Source: Gemmatimonadaceae bacterium
GTDB taxonomy: Bacteria; Gemmatimonadota; Gemmatimonadetes; Gemmatimonadales; Gemmatimonadaceae
Direction: 5' to 3'
Assembly: GCA_020851035.1 (NCBI GenBank)
Contig: JADZDM010000001.1
Location: forward strand, 151,160-215,159
Length of the DNA stretch: 64,000 bases
The position numbers were made by a program, and so were the translations under genes. This document shows positions 27,065 through 35,742 of this stretch, piece after piece (position 1 is the first letter of the stretch; every line of letters starts with the position of its first letter). The notes beneath the pieces were generated by a model that ran no database searches, was not told the DNA's origin, and worked only from the letters and a program-made list of their open reading frames with translations.

Positions 27065-28759
27065 TCAGGGCTGCCGCGTGAAGACCAGCTGGCGCGTGCG
27101 CGGCAGGGAGAGGTCGAACGCGCTGATGACCCCGGCACCGTCACGCTGGAACGTGAGCACCCACGACTGCGACGGCACCCGGAACCCGTCGCGGAAGTAT
27201 GGCACGACATCGTCGCGCAGCGTGGCCCCGCGCTGCGCCACCAGCCGGCCTCCGGCAAGCGCGATCGTGATCGCCGCATCGGTGTCGGCGTTGTGGTAGC
27301 GGCCGGCGAATGATGCCAGCTGTCCCGCGGTCGCCGTGTCCCCGGCGAGGCGCACGTAGCGCACCGAGTCACCATCGGTGGATCGCAGCCGGAATGCGGG
27401 CACTGCCCCCGATGAGTCACGCTCGGCGATGAGTTCGCGTGCGCCATCGTTGCTCCGATAGCGGTCCGGTCCCGCGGGAGTGTACCCCACCCACGTGTTG
27501 AGCGTGATGCCGCGCGCGAAGGCGCGCACCGTCACGATCGCGCGAGTCCGCTGGTTGCGGAACAGCCCAGCGATCTGCGCCTGAGGGCCGGTGGTGAGCG
27601 TGTCGCCAAGCGACGGCCGCACCTCCGGTGGCGGACCGGCCACCCGCGCCGCGCGCGCGAGCAGGATCGGGCCCAGGTCGTCGGTGTTCACCGCGCTGCC
27701 GTTGCACAGGATCACCAGCGAGAGCGCGCGTGACGGCATGCGGCCGGCGTACGCCACGTACCCGCCAGTCCAGCCGGCGTGGCTCACCGCGCGCAGACCG
27801 CCCAGCGTGCTCACCTCCAGCCCCATCGCGTAGCCCGTGGGACGGCCCGACGTCAGCACGCCGACGCGCTCCATGTCGTCGCGGAATCCCGGCCCACCGA
27901 CCGCTTCGGTGTCGAGGTTGTGCAGCCAGCGCTGCAGGTCGCCGGCCGTCGTCAACAGCCCGCTCGGCCCCACCACACTCTCGATCGGCGTGTCGTTGCG
28001 GAACGTGCCGTCATCGCGCGGCGAGTAACCGGCCGCGCGTCGCGGAAACAGCGCGCCGGGTTCGTCGCGCCAGGTGGTGGCACGCATGCCGAGTGGCACG
28101 AAGAGCGCCGCCGTGGTGAAGGCACGCAGTGACTGCCCGCTGACGCGCTCCACCAGGATCGCTGCGAGCACGTAGTTCGTGTTGCTGTACGCGTACTGCG
28201 AGCCTGGCTCGAAGTTGAGCGCACGCTGGCGGGTGAGCAGCGCCAGTACGTCGCCGTTGGTCCAGGTGGCGTCCTCGCTGGTCCACCGCGTCATCTCGGT
28301 CAGGTTGCGCCAGTCGCGCCAGCCGCTCTGATGGGTGAGCAGCATTCGCACCGTCACGCGCCCCAGGTCGGGCAGCTCGGGAATCCAGCGGCGCACGTCG
28401 TCATCCAGCGACAGGCGGCCCTGGCGCGCCAGCAGCACCACCGCCGCCGCCGTCACCTGCTTCGAGACGCTGCCGGCCTCGAAGCGGGTGGTGCTGTCGT
28501 TCCGGCCGCCGCGCTCGAGGTCGCGCTGGCCCCAGACGGTGGTCCAGCGCCGCCGTCCCGCCGAGTCGAGGGCGATCACGCATCCGGGCCCGGTGGGACG
28601 GCGCATGTCGGCGAACAGGCTGTCGACGAACCGGGGCGCCTGCGCGGCGACCGGCGCTGCCATCGTGGCAGGCAGCAGTGCACACGCGAACAACGCATGG
28701 TGCGCCGCAGCGTGAGGGAAACGAACGGGGCGGGCAGGTCTGGTCGAACAGTCGGACAT
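27065..28759 (-). CDS. Secreted serine hydrolase, class C beta-lactamase fold
   Basis: 564 residues. Signal peptide with core HALFACALLPATMAAP ending near AAQ (40). The catalytic set is SVSK (Ser97-Lys100), YSN (Tyr191-Asn193) and HAG (His327-Gly329) in place of KTG. The beta-lactamase domain ends near 370; the remaining ~190 residues form a beta-rich C-terminal domain as in PBP4*/D-aminopeptidase relatives. It probably acts on D-amino-acid peptides or esters in the periplasm. An AraC-type regulator with a membrane N-terminus lies 77 bp upstream on the same strand and probably controls or is co-transcribed with it. It is a distant paralogue of the hydrolase at 9.1-11.0 kb. Confidence 0.9.
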   Translation of the reverse strand: MSDCSTRPARPVRFPHAAAHHALFACALLPATMAAPVAAQAPRFVDSLFADMRRPTGPGCVIALDSAGRRRWTTVWGQRDLERGGRNDSTTRFEAGSVSKQVTAAAVVLLARQGRLSLDDDVRRWIPELPDLGRVTVRMLLTHQSGWRDWRNLTEMTRWTSEDATWTNGDVLALLTRQRALNFEPGSQYAYSNTNYVLAAILVERVSGQSLRAFTTAALFVPLGMRATTWRDEPGALFPRRAAGYSPRDDGTFRNDTPIESVVGPSGLLTTAGDLQRWLHNLDTEAVGGPGFRDDMERVGVLTSGRPTGYAMGLEVSTLGGLRAVSHAGWTGGYVAYAGRMPSRALSLVILCNGSAVNTDDLGPILLARAARVAGPPPEVRPSLGDTLTTGPQAQIAGLFRNQRTRAIVTVRAFARGITLNTWVGYTPAGPDRYRSNDGARELIAERDSSGAVPAFRLRSTDGDSVRYVRLAGDTATAGQLASFAGRYHNADTDAAITIALAGGRLVAQRGATLRDDVVPYFRDGFRVPSQSWVLTFQRDGAGVISAFDLSLPRTRQLVFTRQP

Positions 28760-28836
28760 CTTGTGCCTCGGGCAGCGGGTGTCCGGACACAGTGGACTCC
28801 GCTCCGCGGAATTGCGTCGCGCGATGCGCCAGCCCG

Positions 28837-30027
28837 TCAGGTTGGCGGAAGCTGAGACGCCGGTGAGGGCTGTCCGTCGCGAATGGCCGTCGGTGTGGCG
28901 CCCGCGTGCCGCCGGAACGCCCGGTTGAACGACGCCTTGCTTGCGAAGCCCACGTCGAACGCCACCCGCAGCACATCCGGCGCGCCCGGCCGGGCCAGGA
29001 TCGCCACCGCCTCCTCCACCCGGATGCGGTTGATGAAGTCGTTGAATGACTCGCCGAGTCCCTCGTTCAGCGTGCGCGAGAGCGATCGCGTGGACACCTG
29101 CAGCAGCTCGGCCAGCCTCGTGGCCGTGAGCGCGGGGTCACGGTGCCACCCGGCCGTCCGGACGCGGGTACGCCAGGCGGCGGCCTCGCCGGCGTAGTCC
29201 TTGGTCGCTGCACGCGCGGTCCCGGCGGCGAGATCGGGAGCTGCCGGCGCGGCCTCTGGCGGTTCGGGCGCATCGGCGACGGCGGCCGGCGCGCTCGCGG
29301 CCGCCACCGCGGTCATCGCGATCGCCTGACCTCCGAACCGGTACCCCAGCAGCGCGATCAGGTAGGCCAGCAGGGCGAGGGCCGCGACCACCGGCATTCG
29401 TGCGAAGTAGTCCAGCGGCGTGATCGCGAGGTGCACGACCATCAGCAGGACGCCGATGCCACCGGTGACGCCGAACCCGGCCAGGATCAGCCGCAGCCAG
29501 CCCAGCCGGCTCTCCTCGCGGTTGCTCAGGTTCGCGTCCAGCCACGCCTGCCACCGTTCGTACTGCCGCCACGCCGCGAAGCCATACAGGCCCAATGACG
29601 CCAGCACCAGCACGGCGCCGACCGGCTCGATGACCTGCAGGTGGGCCCCACCGTACCAGTCCCACTTCATCGCCGGCGGCAACGCGAACGCGACGCATTG
29701 ATAGAGCAGCTGTACCAGGAACGGCACGACGTGCCAGCGCCAGCGTTCCGGCAGTGCGCCGGTCGAGAGCACGACCACGTACACCCACAGCAGGGGGCCC
29801 CACGCCAGCGTGGTGTCGAACGGCGCGAAGGTCAGCGCGGGATGCAGGTCGTACGCACCGGCAAAGCCGAGGATGTATGGCAAGAGCCGCAGGGCGAGTC
29901 CTGCGGTCAGCGCGGCCAGCCACGGGGAGCCGCGGTGGCGGCCGCTCGAGTGGAGCAGCAGCAGCGACAGCAAGACGCCGTTGGCGGCGGCGATGCCCAG
30001 TGCCAAGGAGTAGGCGCCGAAAGTCAT
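28837..30027 (-). CDS. Membrane-anchored AraC-family transcriptional regulator
   Basis: 396 residues from ATG 30027 (MTFGAYSLAL). Residues about 1-240 contain seven predicted membrane helices (for example GIAAANGVLLSLLLL, FLVQLLYQCVAFALPP, VLVLASLGLYGFAAW). A Pro/Ala linker at about 255-290 follows, then a C-terminal AraC double helix-turn-helix with LAELLQVSTRSLSRTLNE and RVAFDVGFASKASFNRAFRRHAG. The layout is a one-component sensor that reads a membrane or extracytoplasmic cue and binds DNA directly. The neighbouring secreted serine hydrolase is the natural target. It is divergent from msrA, with 131 bp between them. Confidence 0.9.
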   Translation of the reverse strand: MTFGAYSLALGIAAANGVLLSLLLLHSSGRHRGSPWLAALTAGLALRLLPYILGFAGAYDLHPALTFAPFDTTLAWGPLLWVYVVVLSTGALPERWRWHVVPFLVQLLYQCVAFALPPAMKWDWYGGAHLQVIEPVGAVLVLASLGLYGFAAWRQYERWQAWLDANLSNREESRLGWLRLILAGFGVTGGIGVLLMVVHLAITPLDYFARMPVVAALALLAYLIALLGYRFGGQAIAMTAVAAASAPAAVADAPEPPEAAPAAPDLAAGTARAATKDYAGEAAAWRTRVRTAGWHRDPALTATRLAELLQVSTRSLSRTLNEGLGESFNDFINRIRVEEAVAILARPGAPDVLRVAFDVGFASKASFNRAFRRHAGATPTAIRDGQPSPASQLPPT

Positions 30028-30158
30028 GGGGGGAAGCGGTGGCGTGCCACGAGGTGCGGAGGGAACTTGCAGCGGCACTCCTGGACATATAAGGGGAACC
30101 CTCGACACCTGCCGGCGCGTCACGCTCCGGCAGTCACCCACGACCTGGAGCATGAGTG

Positions 30159-30674
30159 ATGGCAGACGGACAGGATGACGGCGGGACGCTGGAGGTCGCG
30201 GTGCTCGCCGGTGGCTGCTTCTGGGGCGTCGAGGAGATCCTGCGTGACGTGCCCGGCATCCGCGAGACGGACGTCGGCTACACCGGAGGCTGGCTGGAGA
30301 ACCCGACGTACCACGACACGCACGACAGCAAGTCCGGCCATGCCGAGGCCATCCGCGTGACGTTCGATCCGTCGGTGCTCAGCTTCGAGACGCTGCTGGA
30401 GCAGTGGTTCTTCCGGTTGCATGATCCGACCACGCTGAACCGGCAGGGCAATGACGTCGGCACGCAGTATCGCTCGGCCATCTTCCCGCAGTCCGACGCG
30501 CAGAAGGCAACGGCCGAAGCCGTGATCGCGCGGGTGAACGCGTCGGCCAGGTGGCCACGTCCGGTCACGACGAGCATCGAGCCGGCGTCCACATGGTACT
30601 CGGCCGAGGCGTACCACCAGGACTACCTGCGCAAGCATCCCAACGGCTACACCTGTCACTGGCTGCGTGACTGA
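30159..30674 (+). CDS. msrA: Peptide-methionine (S)-S-oxide reductase
   Basis: 171 residues. GGCFWGVEEI carries the catalytic Cys20 in the invariant GCFWG. Other family elements are VGYTGGWLENPTYHD, GHAEAIRVTFDP, FFRLHDPTTLNRQGNDVGTQYRS and the C-terminal YTCHW, whose Cys167 may be the resolving residue. It repairs oxidised methionine in proteins. The ATG at 30159 lies 8 bp after a GGAG; a GTG one codon earlier is possible. No signal peptide, so cytoplasmic. The nearby genes are unrelated to sulfoxide repair. Confidence 0.96.
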   Translation: MADGQDDGGTLEVAVLAGGCFWGVEEILRDVPGIRETDVGYTGGWLENPTYHDTHDSKSGHAEAIRVTFDPSVLSFETLLEQWFFRLHDPTTLNRQGNDVGTQYRSAIFPQSDAQKATAEAVIARVNASARWPRPVTTSIEPASTWYSAEAYHQDYLRKHPNGYTCHWLRD

Positions 30675-30781
30675 CGCTGTCTGGCGCCGTGGTCCGCTGA
30701 CCCGATCATCGCGGCGGGCCGTGGCGCATGCCATCGTGCCGCGCGACTGAGCGACGCTCGGCACGCGGCTACATTTCCTGC

Positions 30782-32017
30782 ATGACCCAGCACACCACGC
30801 TCCCTGCCCGGCACGTTGCGCCAGCGTCCGTGGCGACCGTGGTCGGCGTGCTCCTTGCGCTCGCCGCCTGCGGGCGGCCCGCCGTCGCCCAGGTGCGGCA
30901 GCCCGCCCGGGACACGAAACCCTACGCGCTCTACATCGGCACCTACACGCAGGGGTGGGCCTGCGCTGAGAAGAGCGACTGCACCAGCGCCGGCATCTAT
31001 CGCGCGGAGTTCGACGCCACGACGGGCGCGCTCGCGGCGCCGGTGCTGGTCGCGACGGCGGTCAACCCGTCGTATGTCACCGTGCACCCGGGCGGTCGCT
31101 TCGCCTACGCGGTCAGTGAGGTGGGCGATCACATGGGCCAGGCCACGGGCGCGATCACGGCGTACCGCATCGGGGCCGGTGGCCAGCTCACGGCGATCGG
31201 CACGCTGTCGTCGTTCGGCCAGGATCCGTGCCACGTCTCGGTGGACGCGTCGGGCCGGCATCTCTTCGTCGCCAACTATTCCGGCGGCAGCATCGCCAGC
31301 TATCGGATCGCAACGAATGGGACGCTCACCGTGGCGTCCACGATCGCGCATGCCGGCTCAGGGCCGCACGCGAACCAGCGGGGGCCGCATGCGCACTGGA
31401 TTGCCGAGTCGCCCGCCAGGCGGCGCGTGTATGTCGCGGACCTCGGCATCGACCAGGTGCGCGTGTACCGCGTGAACGCCGCGACAGGCGCGCTCACGCT
31501 GAACGCCGCGCCGCCGGGCCAGCTGCCCCCCGGCAGCGGGCCGCGCCACATCGCATTCCACCCCTCCAATCGTTACGCGTACGTCAACAACGAACTCGCG
31601 TCCACCGTGACCGTGTTCAGGCACGCCGCGGCCACCGGTGCGCTCTCGCCGGTGCAGACGCTGCGCACGGTGCCGGAGGGATTCACCGGTGAGAACAACA
31701 CGGCGGAGATCCAGGCGAGCGCGGACGGCCGCTTCGTGTACGTCGCCAACCGCGGCCACAACAGCATCGCGGTCTTCGCGGTCGACGCCACGTCCGGCCG
31801 GCTCACCCTGCTCGATGTCACCCCCTCGCTCGGTGACTGGCCACGCGACTTCAAGCTCGATCCCACCGGCGGGTTCCTGCTCGTGGAGCACCAGAAGTCG
31901 GACAACATCGTCGTCTTCCGCATCGATCGCGCGACAGGCCGGCTCACGCCCACGGGGCATGAGTTGCGCGTGTCGAAGCCGGTGAGCATCGCCTGGATGC
32001 CGGTTGCCGGGCGATGA
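30782..32017 (+). CDS. Lactonase-family seven-bladed propeller lipoprotein
   Basis: 411 residues. The N-terminus ends in LALAACGRP, a lipobox with Cys near residue 30. The rest is a seven-bladed propeller of the 6-phosphogluconolactonase (Pgl/YbhE) family, seen from repeats such as ALYIGTYTQG, GRFAYAVSEV, GRHLFVANYSGGS, PRHIAFHPSNRYAYVNNE and GRFVYVANRGHNSIAVF. Cytoplasmic relatives hydrolyse 6-phosphogluconolactone; this one is exported, so a periplasmic sugar-lactone role is more likely. A GC hairpin spans its stop codon. The ATG at 30782 supplies the signal. Confidence 0.9.
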   Translation: MTQHTTLPARHVAPASVATVVGVLLALAACGRPAVAQVRQPARDTKPYALYIGTYTQGWACAEKSDCTSAGIYRAEFDATTGALAAPVLVATAVNPSYVTVHPGGRFAYAVSEVGDHMGQATGAITAYRIGAGGQLTAIGTLSSFGQDPCHVSVDASGRHLFVANYSGGSIASYRIATNGTLTVASTIAHAGSGPHANQRGPHAHWIAESPARRRVYVADLGIDQVRVYRVNAATGALTLNAAPPGQLPPGSGPRHIAFHPSNRYAYVNNELASTVTVFRHAAATGALSPVQTLRTVPEGFTGENNTAEIQASADGRFVYVANRGHNSIAVFAVDATSGRLTLLDVTPSLGDWPRDFKLDPTGGFLLVEHQKSDNIVVFRIDRATGRLTPTGHELRVSKPVSIAWMPVAGR

Positions 32018-32033
32018 CGTGATCTGTCATCGC
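32011..32033. terminator. Hairpin overlapping the lactonase stop codon
   Basis: Perfect 8-bp stem GCGATGAC/GTCATCGC with a 7-base loop; the TGA stop is inside the left stem. It lies between two convergent genes and is followed by a second short palindrome GCGACGTCGC, without a T tract. Bidirectional termination is plausible but not certain. Confidence 0.45.
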
Positions 32034-32077
32034 GCGACGTCGCGATGCGCGAGTGACGACACACTGCTGCCCGTTGT

Positions 32078-33244
32078 TCAGGCCTGGACAGCCTCGGATC
32101 GCAGGATCCCGATCAGGCGTGGCAGCGTGACGGCCGTGATTGTGTCGTCCAGCGGGAAGTCGTGCGTGCCGGGATGGACCACGTAGAGATGGTCGAGCGT
32201 GAGGTCCGCGAGCGCCGTGCGCATGGACTTCGTGGTGCCCGGCTGGTCCGAGTACTTGAACTCGACGCCAAGCCGGCGGCCAGCGTGGTGCAGGAGCAGG
32301 TCGAGCTCTGCGCCGCCGTGGGTGCCCCAGAAATACGCATCCCGGTCACCGCACACCGCGAGAATCTGCTGCAGGCAGAAGCCTTCCCATGACGCGCCCA
32401 CTTTCGGGTGCGACTGCAGCCCCGGCGCGTCGGGAATGCCGAGCAGCGCATGGAGCAATCCGGAGTCGCGCACGTAGACCTTTGGCGACCGTACCTGGCG
32501 CTTCCTGAGGTTCTCGAACCACGGTGGCAGCTGGCGCACGACGAAGGTGCCGCAGAGGATGTCCAGATAGCGCCGCGCCGTTGGTTCCGATGATCCCAGC
32601 GCGCGCGCCAGCTCCGCCAGGTTGAGCACCTGTCCGTGGTAGTGCGCGATCATCGTCCAGAACCGGCCCAGTGTCGCGGCGGGCACCTGGATGCCGAGCT
32701 GCGGGATGTCGCGCTCCAGGAAGGTCCGGCGGAAGTCCTCGAGCCACTGGCGCGCAGCCGCGTCGGAGCTGGCGAGCGTGGAACGCGGGAACCCGCCGCG
32801 CCACCAGAGTCGTGGCAACGCGTCGGTGCCAAGTTCCGCCAGCGAGAAGCCCGTGACGTCGATGAACGACACCCGGCCGGCGAGACTCTCGCTGCTGTCC
32901 TTCATCAGCGCGGGCGAGGCGCTCCCGAGGATCAGGAAGCGCGCGGGTGTGTCGGGGCGGTCCGCGAGCACCCGCAGCAGCGGGAACAGGTCGGGCCGGC
33001 GCTGCATCTCGTCGAGGACGACCAGCCCGGTCAGCGGCCGCAGGACGAGCTCCGGGTTGGCGAGCCGGGCAACGTCCGTCGGCGACTCGAGGTCGAAGAC
33101 GTGGACCTCGGTGGCGGACTCTTCCGAGAAAGTCCGGGCGAGCGTAGTCTTGCCGGCCTGGCGTGGCCCGACCAGCGACACGATCGGGTTGTCGTGGAGG
33201 CGCGCCTTTATGATTCGGAGGTAGGCTTCGCGGCGGATGCTCAT
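32078..33244 (-). CDS. ATP-binding protein, AAA+ with DUF4143
   Basis: 388 residues. Walker A GPRQAGKT at 26-33, Walker B LVVLDEMQRR with Asp78-Glu79, and a sensor-like LILGSASP. The C-terminal half is DUF4143 with VYVRDSGLLHALLGI and AELDLLLHHAGRRLGVEFKYSD, the second being a PD-(D/E)XK-like nuclease-fold pattern. This large family is common in mobile and toxin/defence contexts but has no firmly established role. An AT-rich promoter with an inverted repeat directly precedes the ATG, unlike neighbouring genes, suggesting horizontal origin and autoregulation. It is a single-gene transcript. Confidence 0.9.
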   Translation of the reverse strand: MSIRREAYLRIIKARLHDNPIVSLVGPRQAGKTTLARTFSEESATEVHVFDLESPTDVARLANPELVLRPLTGLVVLDEMQRRPDLFPLLRVLADRPDTPARFLILGSASPALMKDSSESLAGRVSFIDVTGFSLAELGTDALPRLWWRGGFPRSTLASSDAAARQWLEDFRRTFLERDIPQLGIQVPAATLGRFWTMIAHYHGQVLNLAELARALGSSEPTARRYLDILCGTFVVRQLPPWFENLRKRQVRSPKVYVRDSGLLHALLGIPDAPGLQSHPKVGASWEGFCLQQILAVCGDRDAYFWGTHGGAELDLLLHHAGRRLGVEFKYSDQPGTTKSMRTALADLTLDHLYVVHPGTHDFPLDDTITAVTLPRLIGILRSEAVQA

Positions 33245-33253
33245 TTCCTTGAA

Positions 33254-33281
33254 ATACTAACTGTTATCGTTAGGTTTGCAA
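33254..33281 (-). promoter_or_regulatory. Promoter with operator-like inverted repeat before the DUF4143 ATPase
   Basis: On the minus strand, TTGCAA (33276-33281) and TAGTAT (33254-33259) are separated by 16 bp, as for a sigma-70 promoter. Within and beside the spacer, CTAAC at 33257-33261 and GTTAG at 33269-33273 form an inverted repeat that could bind a dimeric repressor. Transcription would start only a few bases from the ATG (GGAA precedes it), giving an almost leaderless mRNA. Confidence 0.5.
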
Positions 33282-33425
33282 GAAAAATAGCCATCCCTTT
33301 TGCGGAAAGGCACGAAACCAGCTGCGGCGTCTCACCCGGTGAGTACGGTCCGGATGAGGCCGGCGAGACAGTCACGTCCCCTCGCGGCCGTGACGCACAT
33401 TCCGCTCTCCTTCACCCACCGGCTC

Positions 33426-33821
33426 ATGAAGCACGCCAAGACGCTCATCGCCCTCGCATTCGCCCTGCTGGCGACGGTCCTTCCCGCCAGGTCCGTCGCG
33501 GCGCAGGCGGCGAATGCTCCCACGCTGATGCATGTGGTCTCGTTCAAGTTCAAGGCGTCGGCCACCAAGCCGCAGATCGACTCCGTCGTCGCGGCGTTCG
33601 GGGCGCTGCGAACGAAGATCCCCACGATCCGCGAGTTCTCGTGGGGCACGAACGTCAGTCCCGAGAAGCTCAACAAGGGCTTCACGCACGCGTTCGTGCT
33701 CCGCTTCGGCAGCGACGCGGATCGTGACGGGTACCTCGTGCATCCGGATCACGTGGCGTTCGGCAGGCTGCTGTCGCCGATCCTCGACGACGTGTTCGTG
33801 ATCGACTACTGGACGCGGTGA
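33426..33821 (+). CDS. Secreted Dabb (stress-responsive alpha/beta barrel) protein
   Basis: 131 residues. A Sec signal peptide (LIALAFALLATVLPARSVAAQ) is followed by a single Dabb domain: LMHVVSFKFKASATKPQID, then FSWGTNVSPEKLNKGFTHAF and HPDHVAFGRL. Dabb domains dimerise into ferredoxin-like barrels and can bind small hydrophobic ligands; a few are enzymes of polyketide cyclisation. Export makes a stress or ligand-binding role in the periplasm more likely. It is convergent with the alpha/beta hydrolase (18 bp gap). The ATG giving MKHAKTL was chosen because it yields the signal peptide. Confidence 0.85.
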   Translation: MKHAKTLIALAFALLATVLPARSVAAQAANAPTLMHVVSFKFKASATKPQIDSVVAAFGALRTKIPTIREFSWGTNVSPEKLNKGFTHAFVLRFGSDADRDGYLVHPDHVAFGRLLSPILDDVFVIDYWTR

Positions 33822-33839
33822 TGCCGCAAATCGTGCGGG

Positions 33840-34742
33840 TCACTTCGTGGCACCGTCGATGTGCAGGAACGCGAACACGGCCTCGAGAAACGCCTTCGGT
33901 TGCTGGCGCGGCGATCCGTGACCGGCATTCGGGATGACGACGGTCTGCGCGTGCGGCAGCACCCGGGCCAGTTCGTCGGCGACGTAGATGTCCAGCGCGT
34001 GCGTCTGCGCGCCACGCACCACGAGTGCCGGGACCCTCACCCTGGCCACAGCGTCTTTCGCGACATCCGGGTACGGGTCGGTCGCGCGCGTGATGGCCTT
34101 GAAGTAGTCGGCGTTCTGCATGATCGAGACCCGCCGTTCCGGCGGCAGAGCGGCGAAGGTGCCTGGGCCGTCGAACGCGTCGAGGAATGCACGAATGGCA
34201 CCCTCGTCATCGCCGGCAGCGAATGCGCGGGCGGCAGGTACGTGCGTCGCGGCCAGGAAGTCGCGATACAGGCCCGACGCCACTGAATCGTGCGTCGCCC
34301 AGCCCAGGATGGGGGCCTCGGCCAGTACGAGCGACCTGACCATGGTCGGGTGCGCCATCGCGAGGGCCAGGGCAGTGAAGGCCCCATACGACGTGCCGAC
34401 CAGGTGCACGGGGCCGAGGCGCAGTTCCGTGATCAGCGCGGCCAGGTCCTCGGCATCGACGAGCGCGTTGTGGTCGGCCGCGATCGGGTTGTGGTTCGGA
34501 TAGTGATAGCGGCGACTGTACGAGATCACGCGGAAGTGCGGCGCCAGCGCCTCCATATGCGGGCCCCACGCGCGATAGTCACCCTGGCCGCCGTGCAGCA
34601 ACACCAACGGGACCCCGTTTCCGCGCTCGATGTAGTGGAGCTCGACGCCCCGCACCATGATCCGGTGTGGCGCTTCGGGTTGTGCGTCCAGCGGCGCGCT
34701 GCATGCTAGGGCGAGTCCTGCGCCGACCATCATTCGCCACAT
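33840..34742 (-). CDS. Exported alpha/beta-fold hydrolase
   Basis: 300 residues. The N-terminus (VGAGLALACSAPLDAQ) is a signal peptide, possibly a lipoprotein type with Cys14. The hydrolase fold shows the oxyanion stretch LVLLHGGQGDYRAWG, the nucleophile elbow GTSYGA (Ser118) and the catalytic His in NAGHGSPRQQP near the end; the acid is probably the Asp following QTHALD. Length and motifs match proline-iminopeptidase or epoxide-hydrolase-like esterases. Substrate unknown. Upstream lies a stretch of decayed genes rather than a partner. Confidence 0.9.
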   Translation of the reverse strand: MWRMMVGAGLALACSAPLDAQPEAPHRIMVRGVELHYIERGNGVPLVLLHGGQGDYRAWGPHMEALAPHFRVISYSRRYHYPNHNPIAADHNALVDAEDLAALITELRLGPVHLVGTSYGAFTALALAMAHPTMVRSLVLAEAPILGWATHDSVASGLYRDFLAATHVPAARAFAAGDDEGAIRAFLDAFDGPGTFAALPPERRVSIMQNADYFKAITRATDPYPDVAKDAVARVRVPALVVRGAQTHALDIYVADELARVLPHAQTVVIPNAGHGSPRQQPKAFLEAVFAFLHIDGATK

Positions 34743-34844
34743 GACCGGGTCTGGTGAAGGGTCACATACACGCTCGTGACTTCCCGACGCTTCGTCAAGC
34801 GGCGTGCGGCGTCGGCGGCTGGCGAAGCCGACGGACTGGGCCGA

Positions 34845-35036
34845 TCAGCTAGCCGGCTTCAGCCATCCGTGCATCCCCATGCGCGCCACGAAGGCCTCGA
34901 ACCATCCGGTGCTCGTGGTGGTCTTGGGGTACATGCCGGAGCCGTGGCCGCCCTGCTCGTACAAGTGGAACTCGACCGGCCGCTCCGCGGCACGCCACGC
35001 CTCGATCAGTGCGGGCCACGACCGCGCAGGTCCTCC
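34845..35036 (-). pseudogene. Remnant of an esterase (BD-FAE/dienelactone-hydrolase-like) C-terminus
   Basis: On the minus strand one frame reads PALIEAWRAAERPVEFHLYE, then QGGHGSGMYPKTTTSTGWFE and ends GMHGWLKPAS before a stop. This is the typical C-terminus (catalytic His in GGHG) of acetyl-xylan or feruloyl esterase-like alpha/beta hydrolases. Nothing of the nucleophile half is found upstream; another, unrelated fragment in a different frame adjoins it. It is therefore a deletion remnant. Confidence 0.6.
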
Positions 35037-35308
35037 CGTGCCACCAGGGTGATGACGATGGAATCGCCGACGGTCGTCGGAACGCGTTCCTGCGTCTCGA
35101 ACCCGCAGTAGACGCCGCTGTCGCGCGGCATCTCGCCGATCATCGCCCAGCCGTCGGAGATCTTGCCGTCCCGGAAGATCACGAGCGTCTGGTCACGCTT
35201 GTCGCGCGTGTTCAGGATGCGGAGGGTGAGCTCGCCGGACAGGAATGCGCGTCGGTCGAGGAAGGTCCAGTGGAATCGGGTCCCGGCGATCGGGAGCTTG
35301 AAGTGGTG
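35006..35308 (-). pseudogene. Second gene fragment, unidentified
   Basis: A minus-strand frame of about 100 codons without a start codon reads HHFKLPIAGTRFHWTFLDRR, later DQTLVIFRDGKISDGWAMIG and FETQERVPTTVGDSIVITLV before a stop at 35006. It looks like genuine protein (regular beta-strand alternation) but I do not recognise it. Its end overlaps the esterase remnant in another frame, so the two were joined by a deletion or frameshift. Confidence 0.45.
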
Positions 35309-35358
35309 CGCTCATGGATACGAACAAGCGGGTGAGACAGCGGGCGAAATCTCTGGTG

Positions 35359-35742
35359 CTAGACGCGCGGGAACGGCCGCTGGCGCACCTGCTCACCTTT
35401 CACAACCGTGATCCGCCCGCTGAGCTCGAGATCCTCACGATCAAGCAATGCCGCCAGCTGCTCCCCGGGTGCGGTCGGTGATGACGGTGCCCCGCGAAAC
35501 AGGACCAGACCGAGTGGGGGCGCGTCACTGCCGCGAACGATCCTCTCGGCCAGATCGAGATCAAAGCCGAACGTCAGGCGAGCCTCCGCCCGCCCGAGCG
35601 CGAGCACGTCTGCGTCGCCAACACCCGGGCTGACTTCCGCGATCCAGAGTACGTCAAAGCCCCGTGCGCGGAGGTAGTCCACCGCCGCTCGCGGGACATT
35701 CTCGTCAGCCAGCAACGGGCACGCCGCGCCCGGCGCAGTCAC
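35359..35742 (-). CDS. DUF5615 PIN-like protein (putative toxin)
   Basis: 127 residues from a GTG overlapping the DUF433 stop (GTGA). The PIN-like fold begins PLLADENVPRAAVDYLRARG with the conserved Asp-Glu-Asn, continues VSPGVGDADVLALGRAE, and has LTFGFDLDLAERIV where most members read LTxDxDFGEL. DUF5615 proteins pair with DUF433 proteins as presumed toxin-antitoxin modules with RNase-like toxins. The acidic active-site set appears mostly intact, with the second motif shifted. Function is by family analogy only. Confidence 0.85.
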   Translation of the reverse strand: MTAPGAACPLLADENVPRAAVDYLRARGFDVLWIAEVSPGVGDADVLALGRAEARLTFGFDLDLAERIVRGSDAPPLGLVLFRGAPSSPTAPGEQLAALLDREDLELSGRITVVKGEQVRQRPFPRV

